This document shows positions 26,499 to 34,585 of a stretch of DNA of 64,000 nucleotides, piece by piece (position 1 is the stretch's first letter; the number at the start of each line of letters is the position of its first letter). Source of the DNA: Modestobacter sp. VKM Ac-2984 (GTDB taxonomy: Bacteria; Actinomycetota; Actinomycetes; Mycobacteriales; Geodermatophilaceae); NCBI RefSeq assembly GCF_026967985.1, contig NZ_JAPVBJ010000002.1, positions 124,001-188,000 of the forward strand. Direction: 5' to 3'. The translations under genes and the position numbers were made by a program. The notes beneath the pieces were generated by a model that saw only the letters and a program-made list of their open reading frames with translations, made no database searches and had not been told where the DNA came from.

Positions 26499-28451
26499 CT
26501 ACCCGCGCACCCGCACCGCCAGCACCGCGACGTCGTCCTCCACCGGCCCCTCGAGCGCCGCGAGCAGCCGGTCGCACAGCTCCTCCAGCGGGAGGTGCGC
26601 CCACCGGGCGAGCTCGTCGGCCAGCCAGCCGATGCCGTCGTCCAGCACCGCACCCCGTCGCTCCACGAGCCCGTCGGTGTAGAGGACGACCGTCGAACCG
26701 GGCACCAGCAGCTGGACGTGGTCGCTGCGCAGGAAGGACGGGTCGACGCCCAGCAGCAGGTCCGGCGCGCGCTCCAGCACGGTGACCGTGCCGTCGGGGG
26801 CGATCAGCAGCGGTGGCGGGTGCCCCGCGTTGCTCCAGCGCAGCAGCCGGCCGCCGTCCTCGGCCTCCTCGACCGTGGCCAGGACGCCGGTGGCGAGGGT
26901 GGCCACCTGGAGGTCCTCCAGCGCCCGGTCCAGCGCGCCGAGCACCGCCCCGGGGGAGTCCCGGCGGCTGTGGGCGACCCCCCGCAGCACGTTGCGGACC
27001 TGGGCCATCGCCGCCGCGGCGTACCGGTCGTGCCCGGTGACGTCACCGATCACCAGCGCGAGCCGGCCGTCGCCCAGCAGGAAGGCGTCGTACCAGTCAC
27101 CGCCCACCTGGGCCAGCGTCGCGGCCGGCAGGTACCGGACGGCGACCTGGAGGTGCTCGGTCTCGGGCGGCTCGGTGAGCAGGCTGCGCTGCAGGGCCTC
27201 CGACATGCCCTCGACGACGGCGTGCTGGGCGCGCTCGTCGGCCCGGGCCCGGATCCGCTCGAGCGCCTGCGCCGACTGACCGGCCAGCGCGAGCAGGAGC
27301 TCGACGTCGCCCTGGTCCAGCACCGTCGGCCGCGTCCAGCCGACGCTCAGCGACCCGATCCGGCGGGAGCCGCTCTCCAGCGGCACCGCCGCCCAGGCCT
27401 GGACCCCGGTCTCCGCGGCCAGCCGGGCCAGCTGTGGGGAGAACTGCTCGGTGGCCGCCTGGTCGGGCAACAGCACCCGCGCCCCGGTGCGGGCTGCGAC
27501 GCAGCTGGGGTAGGGGGCGTCCAGGGAGAGCACCGTGTCCGGTCCGACCCCGACCGGGGCGATCCCGTCGGTGAGCACCAGCCGCAGGTTGTGCTCCCCG
27601 TCGCAGACCCCGATCGTGCCGCCGTGGGCGCCCAGCGCCACCAGGCCGCGCTCGTTCACCACCCGGGCGAGGTCGTCGAGGGTCTCGGCCCGGCCCAGGG
27701 CCAGGGCGACGCCGGAGAGGGCGGCCAGCCGGCGGGCCGCGTCGGCCTCGGCCTGCCGGGCGGCGCGCAGCTCGGCGCCGCGGGCGAACAGGTCGCTCTC
27801 CACCTCCAGCACCCGGCGGTGCCACCGCCGCCCCCGGCCGCTGGGGTGGTCGGACATCGCCTGCTGACGCACGTAGTCGGTGATGTCCTCCGCGCGCTGG
27901 AGCAGGTGCCGGCAGCGCCCGGTGTCGTCCAGCACAGGGACGCTGATCAAGCTCCAGAAGTGCTTGGTGAAGCCGCCGGACCCGTCCGGGATGTCGAACT
28001 CCTGGACCGGCAGGGTGTGCGGACGGCAGGTGTCCCGGGCCCGCTCGAGCGATGCGCGGATGCGGCTGGCGCCGTCGCTGGCGGTCGCATCGGGGTTGCC
28101 GGGGAAGGCCTCGAAGACCGGCCGCCCGATCAGCTCGTCGCGGGTCCGGCCGGTCGTGGCGAGGTAGGCCGGGTTCGCGTCGGCGATGACCAGCCCCGGC
28201 GTGAGCACCAGGTAGGGGGTGGGCATCGCGGCGAACAGCGCTGAGTGGTCGGGCGGCACCGGGTGGTCGGGCGGCACCGGGTGGTCGGGCGGCACCGGGT
28301 GGTCGGGCGGCACCGGGTGGTCCGGCAGTGCCGGGTGGTCCGGCAGTGCCGGGTGGTCCGGCAGTGCCGGGCGACCGCCGCCCGCGCCGGATCCGCCGGC
28401 TGGCCCCTCGGTGCCGGCCGGGTGGTCTGGCCCGTTCGCCCGCGCGCCCAC
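26499..28451 (-). CDS. PAS-GAF-SpoIIE PP2C protein phosphatase with hexapeptide-repeat N-terminus
   Basis: A 650-residue RsbU-like phosphatase. Residues about 27-69 are seven tandem hexapeptides, DHPALP-type then DHPVPP-type. A PAS domain follows (LFAAMPTPYLVLTPGLVIAD, about 70-195), then a GAF (about 240-400) and a SpoIIE/PP2C domain (about 420-645) with VGGDWYDAFLLG, LVIGDVTGHD and VLYTDGLVER. Catalytic metal residues look complete. It is the second PP2C in the window and shares the catalytic half pattern with the 6855 gene. No membrane segments. The GTG at 28451 includes the repeat; starts after the repeat are possible. Confidence 0.87.
   Translation of the reverse strand: MGARANGPDHPAGTEGPAGGSGAGGGRPALPDHPALPDHPALPDHPVPPDHPVPPDHPVPPDHPVPPDHSALFAAMPTPYLVLTPGLVIADANPAYLATTGRTRDELIGRPVFEAFPGNPDATASDGASRIRASLERARDTCRPHTLPVQEFDIPDGSGGFTKHFWSLISVPVLDDTGRCRHLLQRAEDITDYVRQQAMSDHPSGRGRRWHRRVLEVESDLFARGAELRAARQAEADAARRLAALSGVALALGRAETLDDLARVVNERGLVALGAHGGTIGVCDGEHNLRLVLTDGIAPVGVGPDTVLSLDAPYPSCVAARTGARVLLPDQAATEQFSPQLARLAAETGVQAWAAVPLESGSRRIGSLSVGWTRPTVLDQGDVELLLALAGQSAQALERIRARADERAQHAVVEGMSEALQRSLLTEPPETEHLQVAVRYLPAATLAQVGGDWYDAFLLGDGRLALVIGDVTGHDRYAAAAMAQVRNVLRGVAHSRRDSPGAVLGALDRALEDLQVATLATGVLATVEEAEDGGRLLRWSNAGHPPPLLIAPDGTVTVLERAPDLLLGVDPSFLRSDHVQLLVPGSTVVLYTDGLVERRGAVLDDGIGWLADELARWAHLPLEELCDRLLAALEGPVEDDVAVLAVRVRG
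28245..28370. repeat. Seven tandem 18-bp units in the PP2C gene
   Basis: Four exact copies of GTGGTCGGGCGGCACCGG (28245-28316) are followed by three exact copies of GTGGTCCGGCAGTGCCGG (28317-28370). They lie in frame near the 5' end of the minus-strand phosphatase gene, coding Pro-rich hexapeptides. Perfect identity within each subtype indicates recent expansion. Confidence 0.96.
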
Positions 28452-28543
28452 GACCCCTCACGTCCCCCACGGCCACCGCCTCGTCGGACCGGGCCTGTGG
28501 TCGGGAACATACCGGCGGAGGACCCGCCGGGGGGCCGCTCGGC

Positions 28544-30322
28544 TCAGTTCCTGTCGGGGCCGTTCCCGTTGCCGTTGCCGGGGCCGTTCCCGTTGCTGTT
28601 GCCGGGGCCGTTCCCGTTGCCCAGGCCGGCGGGGAGGGTGGGCCTCCCGGTGCCGGGGGAGCCCGGCGTGTCATCGGTGGCGTCCTCGTCGGAGCCGTCG
28701 TCCTCAGCAGCTCCGTCGTCTGCACCGGTGCCGGCGCCGCCGTCCTCGTCGTTGCCGCCGTCCTCGTCGTTGCCGTCGTCCTCACCGGTGCCGTCGCCAG
28801 CATCGGCGCCGTCCTCGGTCGGCTCCTCCTCCTGGGTCGGCTCGGCCTCGATCGGCCCGTCCTCGTCGCGCCCACCCGTCGGCGACCCGCTGGGCGTCGG
28901 GGCCACCGTCGGGGTCGGTGACGGGGTGGGCGTGGGGGTCGGGACGGGAGCCGGCTGCTGGACCACGGCGTCGACCGGCCCCCGGCTCGGGCGGACCGGC
29001 GCCGGGGTGTCACTGGGGGCGACCGCGTAGCTGACCAGCACCGTCTCGCCCGCCCGGAGCTCGGTCGCCAGCGGCGCCACGTCGACGACCGTGCCGGGAT
29101 CGGCGGAGTCGGTCTCCGTCGGCTGGGCCTCGACGACCAGGTCGAGGGCCTCCAGCTGCGCGCGGACGGCGTCGACCGGGCGGCCCAGGTAGTCCTCGGC
29201 GTCCAGGACCACGGTCGCCGGGGAGGCCACGACCTCCCCGGGGACCTCGACCGCGGCGGCGATCGGGGTGGTCCTGGTCGGGGCGAGGGCCTGCAGCACG
29301 ACGGCGGCCAGGCCGGCCCCGACCAGCAGCGCGACGAGGGGGACCAGCAGCCGGCCGACGCCGGTCCGCGGGGCGGGACGGCGGGTGGCGGGCTCATCGG
29401 CCGACGACGCACCGGCCAGCGCGGCGGCGTCCGGCAGCAGCCAGAAGCTCTGGGTGTCGGTGCGCTGGACCGCGGGCAGCTCGCGCCCGGCGAGCACCTC
29501 GTCGATCGCCGCGACGACGGCCTCACCGTCGGGGTAGCGCTGGGCGGGGTCCTTGACGACAGCGCACTCGACCAGCCGCCGCACGCCCTGGGGGAGCTCC
29601 GCCGGGAGCGGGTCCGGCTGGTCGCGGAGGTGGCGCAGCGCGATGGTCACCGAGTTGTCGCCGTCGAAGGCGCGCCGGCCGGTCAGGCACTCGTAGCCGA
29701 CCATGCCGAGGGCGTAGACGTCGCTGGCCGGGGTGGCGTGCGCGCCCGCGGCCTGCTCCGGGGAGAGGTAGGACGCCGTGCCGACCACCTGGCCGGTCTG
29801 GGTGAGCGGGACGCTCCCGGCCGACCAGGCGATGCCGAAGTCGGTGATCTTGATCGTGCCGTCCCAGCGGACCAGCACGTTGCCCGGCTTGACGTCCCGG
29901 TGGACCACGCCGGCGTCGTGTGCGGCGGCCAGCGCGGAGGCGGCCTGCCGGAGCACGTCCAGCGTGCGGTCCGGCGACAGGCTCCCCTCCCGGGCCAGCA
30001 CGGTCGACAGCGACTGGCCCTCGACCAGCTCCATGACCAGGTAGGCCAGGTGCTCGCCCGACCCGTCGGCCGTCGGCTCCTCGCCGTAGTCGTAGACGGC
30101 GGCGATGTTCGGGTGGCTCAGCGCAGCGGCGTGGTGCGCCTCGGCCCGGAAACGTGCGAGGAACAGCTCGTCGCCGGTGTACTCACTGCGCAGCACCTTG
30201 ACCGCGACGGCCCGGCCGAGCAGCTGGTCGTGCGCGCGCCAGACCTGGCCCATGCCACCGGAGGCCAGCAGGGTCGCCAACTCGTAGCGGTTCCCGAGGC
30301 TCTTCCTCGCGGGCTCCACCAC
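28544..30322 (-). CDS. PknA-like Ser/Thr protein kinase, membrane anchored, with acidic and Asn-Gly tail
   Basis: A 592-residue Hanks-type kinase. The kinase domain (about 10-280) has the Gly-rich loop ASGGMGQVW, VAVKVLRSEYTGD, catalytic HRDVKPGNVLV, ITDFGIAW and GTASYLSPEQA. A single helix lies near 325-350 (LLVPLVALLVGAGLAAVVL), followed by one PASTA-like region (about 375-445), a Thr-Pro stretch, an acidic Asp/Glu/Gly block and a terminal NGNGPGN-rich tail. The catalytic domain closely resembles pknA at 55166, so it is probably an old duplicate. It lies near the PP2C gene and may phosphorylate the same network (inference). Confidence 0.92.
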   Translation of the reverse strand: MVEPARKSLGNRYELATLLASGGMGQVWRAHDQLLGRAVAVKVLRSEYTGDELFLARFRAEAHHAAALSHPNIAAVYDYGEEPTADGSGEHLAYLVMELVEGQSLSTVLAREGSLSPDRTLDVLRQAASALAAAHDAGVVHRDVKPGNVLVRWDGTIKITDFGIAWSAGSVPLTQTGQVVGTASYLSPEQAAGAHATPASDVYALGMVGYECLTGRRAFDGDNSVTIALRHLRDQPDPLPAELPQGVRRLVECAVVKDPAQRYPDGEAVVAAIDEVLAGRELPAVQRTDTQSFWLLPDAAALAGASSADEPATRRPAPRTGVGRLLVPLVALLVGAGLAAVVLQALAPTRTTPIAAAVEVPGEVVASPATVVLDAEDYLGRPVDAVRAQLEALDLVVEAQPTETDSADPGTVVDVAPLATELRAGETVLVSYAVAPSDTPAPVRPSRGPVDAVVQQPAPVPTPTPTPSPTPTVAPTPSGSPTGGRDEDGPIEAEPTQEEEPTEDGADAGDGTGEDDGNDEDGGNDEDGGAGTGADDGAAEDDGSDEDATDDTPGSPGTGRPTLPAGLGNGNGPGNSNGNGPGNGNGNGPDRN

Positions 30323-30468
30323 CGTGCGCCGTCCCCTCGTCCTGCCTCGTCGTCGGATGCGACCCCCAGCCGGCCGGCGCTGGCGGCTGGACGCACCGCC
30401 GGGATGGGTGCCCCGTATCGGTGTTCGTACACCTGCCCGTGACCGGATTCTCGGTCATCGCCGCAACG

Positions 30469-31572
30469 TCAGGTCGAGACGGACTGTTCCCGTGCGAGGT
30501 GCTCCCCTGCCGTCGCCAGCCAGTGCGCCGGTTCGGCCATGGCGGCCGCCACCGAACCGGCCAGTTCGGTGAGCGAGACCGCACGGGACACCGGCAGCCC
30601 CTCCGCCGCCGCGACCCGGCCGGCGACCACTGCGACCGGCACCTGTGCGCCCGCCGCCCGGTCGACCAGGTCGCCCACCACCTTGCCCCGCAGTGACTGG
30701 GCGTCGAACTGCCCCTCGCCGGTCACCACCAGGGCTGCGCCCCGCAGGGCATCGTCCAGGCCGGCGGCGGCGGCCACCGCCTGCGCGCCGCTGACGGACT
30801 CCGCCCCCCAGCAGACCGCGAAGCCGTAGGCGGTGCCGCCGGCCGCGCCCGCCCCCGGCGCCTCCCGGTCACCACCGAGCAGGTCGGCCAGCCGGGCCAG
30901 TCCCGCGTCCAGCTCGGTCACCTGCCCGGGGTCTGCGCCCTTCTGCGGCCCGAACTGGCCGGCGGCGCCCAGCGGCCCCAGCAGCGGCGCGGTGACGTCG
31001 ACCAGGCACTGCACGCCGCCGGCCGGCGGCGGGGTCAGCCCGGCCAGGTCGACCCGGGCCAGCCGGGACAGCGCGCCGCCGCCCGGGGGCAGCTCGGCAC
31101 CGTCGGCGTCCAGGAACCGGGCGCCGAGGGCGGCCAGCGCACCGGTGCCGCCGTCGGTGGTGGCCGAGCCGCCCAGGGTGAGCATCACCCGGTGCACGGC
31201 CGGGTCGGCGACGACGGCGGCCAGCAGCTGCCCCAGCCCCCGGGTCGTCGCACCGAGCGGGTCGGGCCGCTCCAACAGCGGCAGTCCGGCGGCCCGGGCC
31301 ATCTCCACCACCGCCGTCCCGTCCGGGAGGAGCAGCCAGGCGGCGTCCACGGCGCGCCCGTCCGGCCCGGTCACCGGCGCGCTGCGCCAGCAGTCGGCGG
31401 GCAGGTCGTGCCCGAGCGCCTCGAGGGTGCCCTCACCACCGTCGGCGAGCGGGACGGTGAGCAGCTCGTCCTCCGGCCGCACCCGGCGCCAGCCCTCGGC
31501 CAGCGCCTCGGCGGCCGCCGCCGCGCCGAGCGTGCCCTTGAAGGAGTCGGGCGCGATCACCACCCGGGTCAC
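30469..31572 (-). CDS. Glycerate kinase
   Basis: A 367-residue kinase of the GarK/GlxK family, phosphorylating D-glycerate. It starts VVIAPDSFKGTLGAAAAAEA and has VPLADGGEGTLEAL, MLTLGGSATTDGGTGALAAL, the LVDVTAPLLGP segment and VVTGEGQFDAQSLRGK. All are family hallmarks and the length is normal. The GTG start is at the divergent gap with the next gene. No other glycerate pathway genes are adjacent. Confidence 0.95.
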   Translation of the reverse strand: MTRVVIAPDSFKGTLGAAAAAEALAEGWRRVRPEDELLTVPLADGGEGTLEALGHDLPADCWRSAPVTGPDGRAVDAAWLLLPDGTAVVEMARAAGLPLLERPDPLGATTRGLGQLLAAVVADPAVHRVMLTLGGSATTDGGTGALAALGARFLDADGAELPPGGGALSRLARVDLAGLTPPPAGGVQCLVDVTAPLLGPLGAAGQFGPQKGADPGQVTELDAGLARLADLLGGDREAPGAGAAGGTAYGFAVCWGAESVSGAQAVAAAAGLDDALRGAALVVTGEGQFDAQSLRGKVVGDLVDRAAGAQVPVAVVAGRVAAAEGLPVSRAVSLTELAGSVAAAMAEPAHWLATAGEHLAREQSVST

Positions 31573-31760
31573 CCTCGGTCACCGTCGTCATCGCAGGAGC
31601 ACATGACGGGCAGCCTCGCCGGTGCCGGGGTCGGGCGGCAAGCCGGGTCGGTCGGGGGGCCGGAGAAAAGTGCCGCCGGCACGTTCCGACCGACCCCGAC
31701 GGTGCCGAGAAGGAGCCCGACGGCCGCTCGCGCAAGCCCACGACCAGGAGTACAGGTCCG

Positions 31761-32159
31761 ATGATCGGTGCCACGTCCACGTCCGCCACCCCGGCCCGGG
31801 CCCTGCGGCCGGTCCCGATGCGCGCCGCCGCGCCGGCGCGCTGGCGGCGGAACGCCCTCGCCGCGCTCACCGCCGAGGACCGCGCGCTGCTCGCCGAGGC
31901 GACCGGCGTCCAGCTGACCGCGGACGGCGAGCGGGCCGACGGGCGCTCACTCGTGCCGGCGCTGGCCACCACCGTCGCCCGGGACCGCCTGACCGGGCAG
32001 CTGCCGGCCGGCCGGCCGATCACCCGCACCTACCTTGAGCAGACGTGGGCGGCGCTGCCCCTGGGACACGCGTCGGCGGGGACGATCCGCGACATCACCG
32101 CGCTCCTGGACGTGCTGGCCCGGCACGGCGTGCAGCAGTCACTCGCCTGCCCCGCCTGA
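31761..32159 (+). CDS. Hypothetical protein, 132 residues
   Basis: I do not recognise the family. The product has a basic N-terminus (MRAAAPARWRRNALAAL) followed by helical segments LTAEDRALLAEATG, VARDRLTGQLPAG and AGTIRDITALLDVLARHGVQ. No Cys cluster, signal peptide or membrane helix is evident. A cytoplasmic, helical, possibly regulatory protein is a guess. Codon use looks normal for the window. Confidence 0.5.
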   Translation: MIGATSTSATPARALRPVPMRAAAPARWRRNALAALTAEDRALLAEATGVQLTADGERADGRSLVPALATTVARDRLTGQLPAGRPITRTYLEQTWAALPLGHASAGTIRDITALLDVLARHGVQQSLACPA

Positions 32160-32479
32160 CGGCACGCCGGACCGGCCACCGGTCGCCAGCCCCGCGGCAG
32201 CCCACGCCGGGGAGCCCCGGGTCGGCCGCTCGCGGACGGCTCCCGACCGACCTGCCCTCTGGCCGCTCGTGCCCTGGTGCACCAGCGCGGCCAGAGCACG
32301 AGCGCCGACAGGAACACCGTGGGCCGCCGCCCCGGACGCCGGGTCGGCCATCGGGTCGGCCGGCTCGGCGACATCGCCGGTCCATGCGCAGCTACCGGTG
32401 GGACGACCCCGGGCGCCCCGGCGCCGTCCGGGCAGCAGAATGGGCCGCGCCCGGACCGCCGCCAGCAGAGGAGCTGTCG
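32160..32479. other. Intergenic region with alternative hairpins, 320 bp
   Basis: No gene is supported. CTGGCCGC (32259-32266) can pair with GCGGCCAG (32287-32294), enclosing the palindrome CTGGTGCACCAG (32274-32285). CGCTCGTGC (32264-32272) can instead pair with GCACGAGCG (32296-32304). The two stems share bases 32264-32266 and so exclude each other. They could be a terminator for the upstream gene or an attenuator for the 3-hydroxyacyl-CoA dehydrogenase gene. Confidence 0.5.
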
Positions 32480-32503
32480 ATGCACCCCCAGGACACCCCG
32501 TGA
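32480..32503 (+). CDS. Possible seven-codon leader peptide
   Basis: ATG at 32480 follows GCAGAGGAG with good spacing and reads MHPQDTP before a TGA at 32501-32503. That TGA overlaps the GTG start of the dehydrogenase gene (GTGA), which has no ribosome site of its own. Reinitiation after this peptide would explain translation of the main gene. The peptide itself has no recognisable feature. Confidence 0.4.
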   Translation: MHPQDTP

Positions 32504-33393
32504 CGAGCAGCGACCGGACCGGCGAGGGGACCAGCACCGCCCTGCCCGACCAGGTCGGGGTGATCGGCGGTGGCCGGATGGGCGCCGGGATCGCCCAGGC
32601 GTTCCTGGCCGCCGGCGCACGGGTCGAGGTGGTCGAGGCCGGGGACGAGGCCGCCGAGGCCGCCCGCGACCGCGTGTCGGCCGGGCTCGAGGAGGCCGCC
32701 CGGCGCGGCAAGCTCACCGGCGAGGTCGCCGAGGCCCTCGGCCGGCTCACCCTGGTCGACTCCCCCACCCAGCTGACGCCCGACGCCGGCCTGGTCGTGG
32801 AGGCGGTGCCCGAGCGGGCGGACCTCAAGGTCGCCGTGCTGACCGCCGCGGAGTCCGTGCTGGGGCCCGACGCCGTCCTGGCGACCAACACGTCGTCCCT
32901 CTCGGTCACCGAGCTGGCCGCCGCGCTGCAGCGCCCGGCGCGCTTCCTGGGCCTGCACTTCTTCAACCCGGTGCCGGCCTCGAAGCTGGTCGAGGTGGTC
33001 GTCGCCCCGGAGACCGGTGCCGACGTCGTGGCGGCCGCGCGCGACTGGGTGCGCACCCTGGGCAAGACCGACGTGGTGGTCCGGGACTCCCCCGGCTTCG
33101 CGTCGTCCCGGCTGGGCGTGCTGCTCGGGCTGGAGGCGATCCGGATGCTGGAGGAGGGCGTCGCCGACGCCGAGGCGATCGACGCCGCGATGGAACTGGG
33201 CTACCGGCACCCGATGGGCCCGCTGCGCTCGACCGACCTCGTCGGTCTGGACGTGCGACTGGCGATCGCCGAGTACCTCGCCGGCACCCTGGGCGAGCGC
33301 TTCACCCCACCGCAGCTGCTGCGTGACAAGGTGGCCGCCGGCGAGCTCGGCCGCAAGACCGGCCGCGGCTTCCACGACTACGCAGAGGACTGA
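32500..33393 (+). CDS. 3-hydroxybutyryl-CoA / 3-hydroxyacyl-CoA dehydrogenase
   Basis: A 297-residue NAD-dependent enzyme oxidising 3-hydroxyacyl-CoA. The Rossmann motif VGVIGGGRMGAGIAQAFL is at about 15, then ATNTSSLSVTELA, catalytic GLHFFNPVPASKLVEVV and the C-terminal dimer domain with PMGPLRSTDLVGLDV. The acidic strand-2 end (VEVVEAGDE) fits NAD rather than NADP. Ten bases separate its stop from the enoyl-CoA hydratase gene start, so the pair works in consecutive beta-oxidation steps or in phenylacetate or butanoate metabolism. Confidence 0.93.
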   Translation: MTSSDRTGEGTSTALPDQVGVIGGGRMGAGIAQAFLAAGARVEVVEAGDEAAEAARDRVSAGLEEAARRGKLTGEVAEALGRLTLVDSPTQLTPDAGLVVEAVPERADLKVAVLTAAESVLGPDAVLATNTSSLSVTELAAALQRPARFLGLHFFNPVPASKLVEVVVAPETGADVVAAARDWVRTLGKTDVVVRDSPGFASSRLGVLLGLEAIRMLEEGVADAEAIDAAMELGYRHPMGPLRSTDLVGLDVRLAIAEYLAGTLGERFTPPQLLRDKVAAGELGRKTGRGFHDYAED

Positions 33394-33403
33394 GAGGACG
33401 ACG

Positions 33404-34204
33404 ATGTCCACACCCGGCTCCGAGCCCACCGTCACCCGTGTCGATGCCGACGGCGTCGCCACCCTGACCCTGCAGCGGCCGGCGCTGTCCCACCGGCTGC
33501 GCACCGAGCTGCTCGCCCACGTGCGGGAGGTGGCCGCCGACGAGTCGGTGCGCGCGGTGCTGCTCACCGGCAGCGGCCGGGCCTTCTGCGTCGGCCAGGA
33601 CCTCGCCGAGCACGTCGAGGAGCTGCGCACCGAGCGCCCGGACGCACAGCCGTCGCTGTCGGTGGTCGAGGCCGAGTACAACCCGCTGATGCTGGCGCTG
33701 GCCGGCCTGCGGGTGCCCCTCGTGGTGGGGGTCAACGGTGCCTGTGCCGGCGCGGGGCTGGGGATCGCGCTCGCCGGTGACCTGCGGGTCGCGGCCGCCG
33801 GCGCGAAGTTCACCACCGCGTTCGCCGGCATCGGGCTCTCCAGCGACTCGGCGCTGGCGTCGCGGCTGGTGCACTGCGTCGGCGGGTCACGCGCCACGGA
33901 GCTGCTGCTGCTGCCCGAGCCGTTCCTCGCCGAGACCGCCGCCGAGTGGGGGCTGGTGCACCGCGTCGTCCCGGCCGCGGACGTGCTCGCCGAGGCGACC
34001 GCGCTCGCCACCCGGCTCGCCGCCGGACCGACGCGGGCCTACCGGGCGATCAAGACGGTGCTGGCGACGGCGGCCACCGACGGCCTGGCGGACACCCTGG
34101 CGCTGGAGGCGAGCCTGCAGACCGACCTGGGGGCGACCGCCGACCACCGCGAGGCCGTCGAGGCGTTCCTCGGCAAGCGACCGGCGGTCTTCACCGGCCG
34201 GTGA
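33404..34204 (+). CDS. Enoyl-CoA hydratase/isomerase family protein
   Basis: A 266-residue crotonase-fold enzyme. The oxyanion-hole strands are VLLTGSGRAFCVGQDL and NGACAGAGLGIALAGDLRVA; a catalytic acidic pair is less certain, so hydratase versus isomerase (PaaG-like) is open. The C-terminal RAYRAIKTVL and EAVEAFLGKR match PaaG/PaaB-type proteins. Its TGA (34202-34204) is the first part of a 26-bp palindrome shared with the stop of the next, convergent gene. Confidence 0.9.
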   Translation: MSTPGSEPTVTRVDADGVATLTLQRPALSHRLRTELLAHVREVAADESVRAVLLTGSGRAFCVGQDLAEHVEELRTERPDAQPSLSVVEAEYNPLMLALAGLRVPLVVGVNGACAGAGLGIALAGDLRVAAAGAKFTTAFAGIGLSSDSALASRLVHCVGGSRATELLLLPEPFLAETAAEWGLVHRVVPAADVLAEATALATRLAAGPTRAYRAIKTVLATAATDGLADTLALEASLQTDLGATADHREAVEAFLGKRPAVFTGR

Positions 34205-34227
34205 CGGGTTCCACGTGGAACCCGTCA
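34202..34227. promoter_or_regulatory. 26-bp perfect palindrome containing parS-like site 2
   Basis: The sequence is its own reverse complement over all 26 bases, with GTTCCACGTGGAAC in the middle (34208-34221). The outer TGA and TCA are the stop codons of the two convergent genes. It may serve as a ParB site and also form a bidirectional terminator hairpin. Confidence 0.8.
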
Positions 34228-34440
34228 GCTGGCGGCGGCGCAGGCGGGGCAGACGGCGGTGCCACGCACCGGCCAGTGCTCCTCGGTGCTGACCCGGGCC
34301 AGGGTGCCGCAGACGGTCAGCTCGCAGGCGCCGTCGAGGTCGGCCGGGGCCCGGTGCACCTCCACGGCGTGCCACAGCGCGGCGGTGGGCCCGTGTGCAC
34401 GGCTACGGGCGGCGGCGAACGTGAGCGTCTGCGTGGTCAC
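34225..34440 (-). CDS. Small Cys-containing protein, 71 residues
   Basis: I do not recognise the family. The product VTTQTLTFAAARSRAHG... has four Cys, arranged as ACELTVCG and VCPACAA at the C-terminus, suggesting a small zinc-binding fold. The GTG start at 34440 is at a plausible upstream boundary. It is convergent with the enoyl-CoA hydratase gene and divergent from the MBL hydrolase gene. Confidence 0.55.
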   Translation of the reverse strand: MTTQTLTFAAARSRAHGPTAALWHAVEVHRAPADLDGACELTVCGTLARVSTEEHWPVRGTAVCPACAAAS

Positions 34441-34585
34441 CCCTGGTTCGTCGGCACCACCCGCCCGCCGGCGCAGGGGCTCCGTCGCCGGCTCACCCCA
34501 TCGGGTCACCCCGCCCGCTGCGGACGTGTGGCGACGGCCGTGGCACCGTGCCCAGCGACGTCCCACCGCCTGCGAGGAGGCCCCG

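Noticed and set aside
28245-28370. CRISPR-like regular repeats
   Set aside because: The 18-bp units are contiguous with no spacers and lie in frame in a gene; no cas genes are present.
32045-32503. Open frames in the gap before the dehydrogenase gene
   Set aside because: They are Arg/Pro/Gly-rich with no motif, no good start and overlap on several frames and strands.
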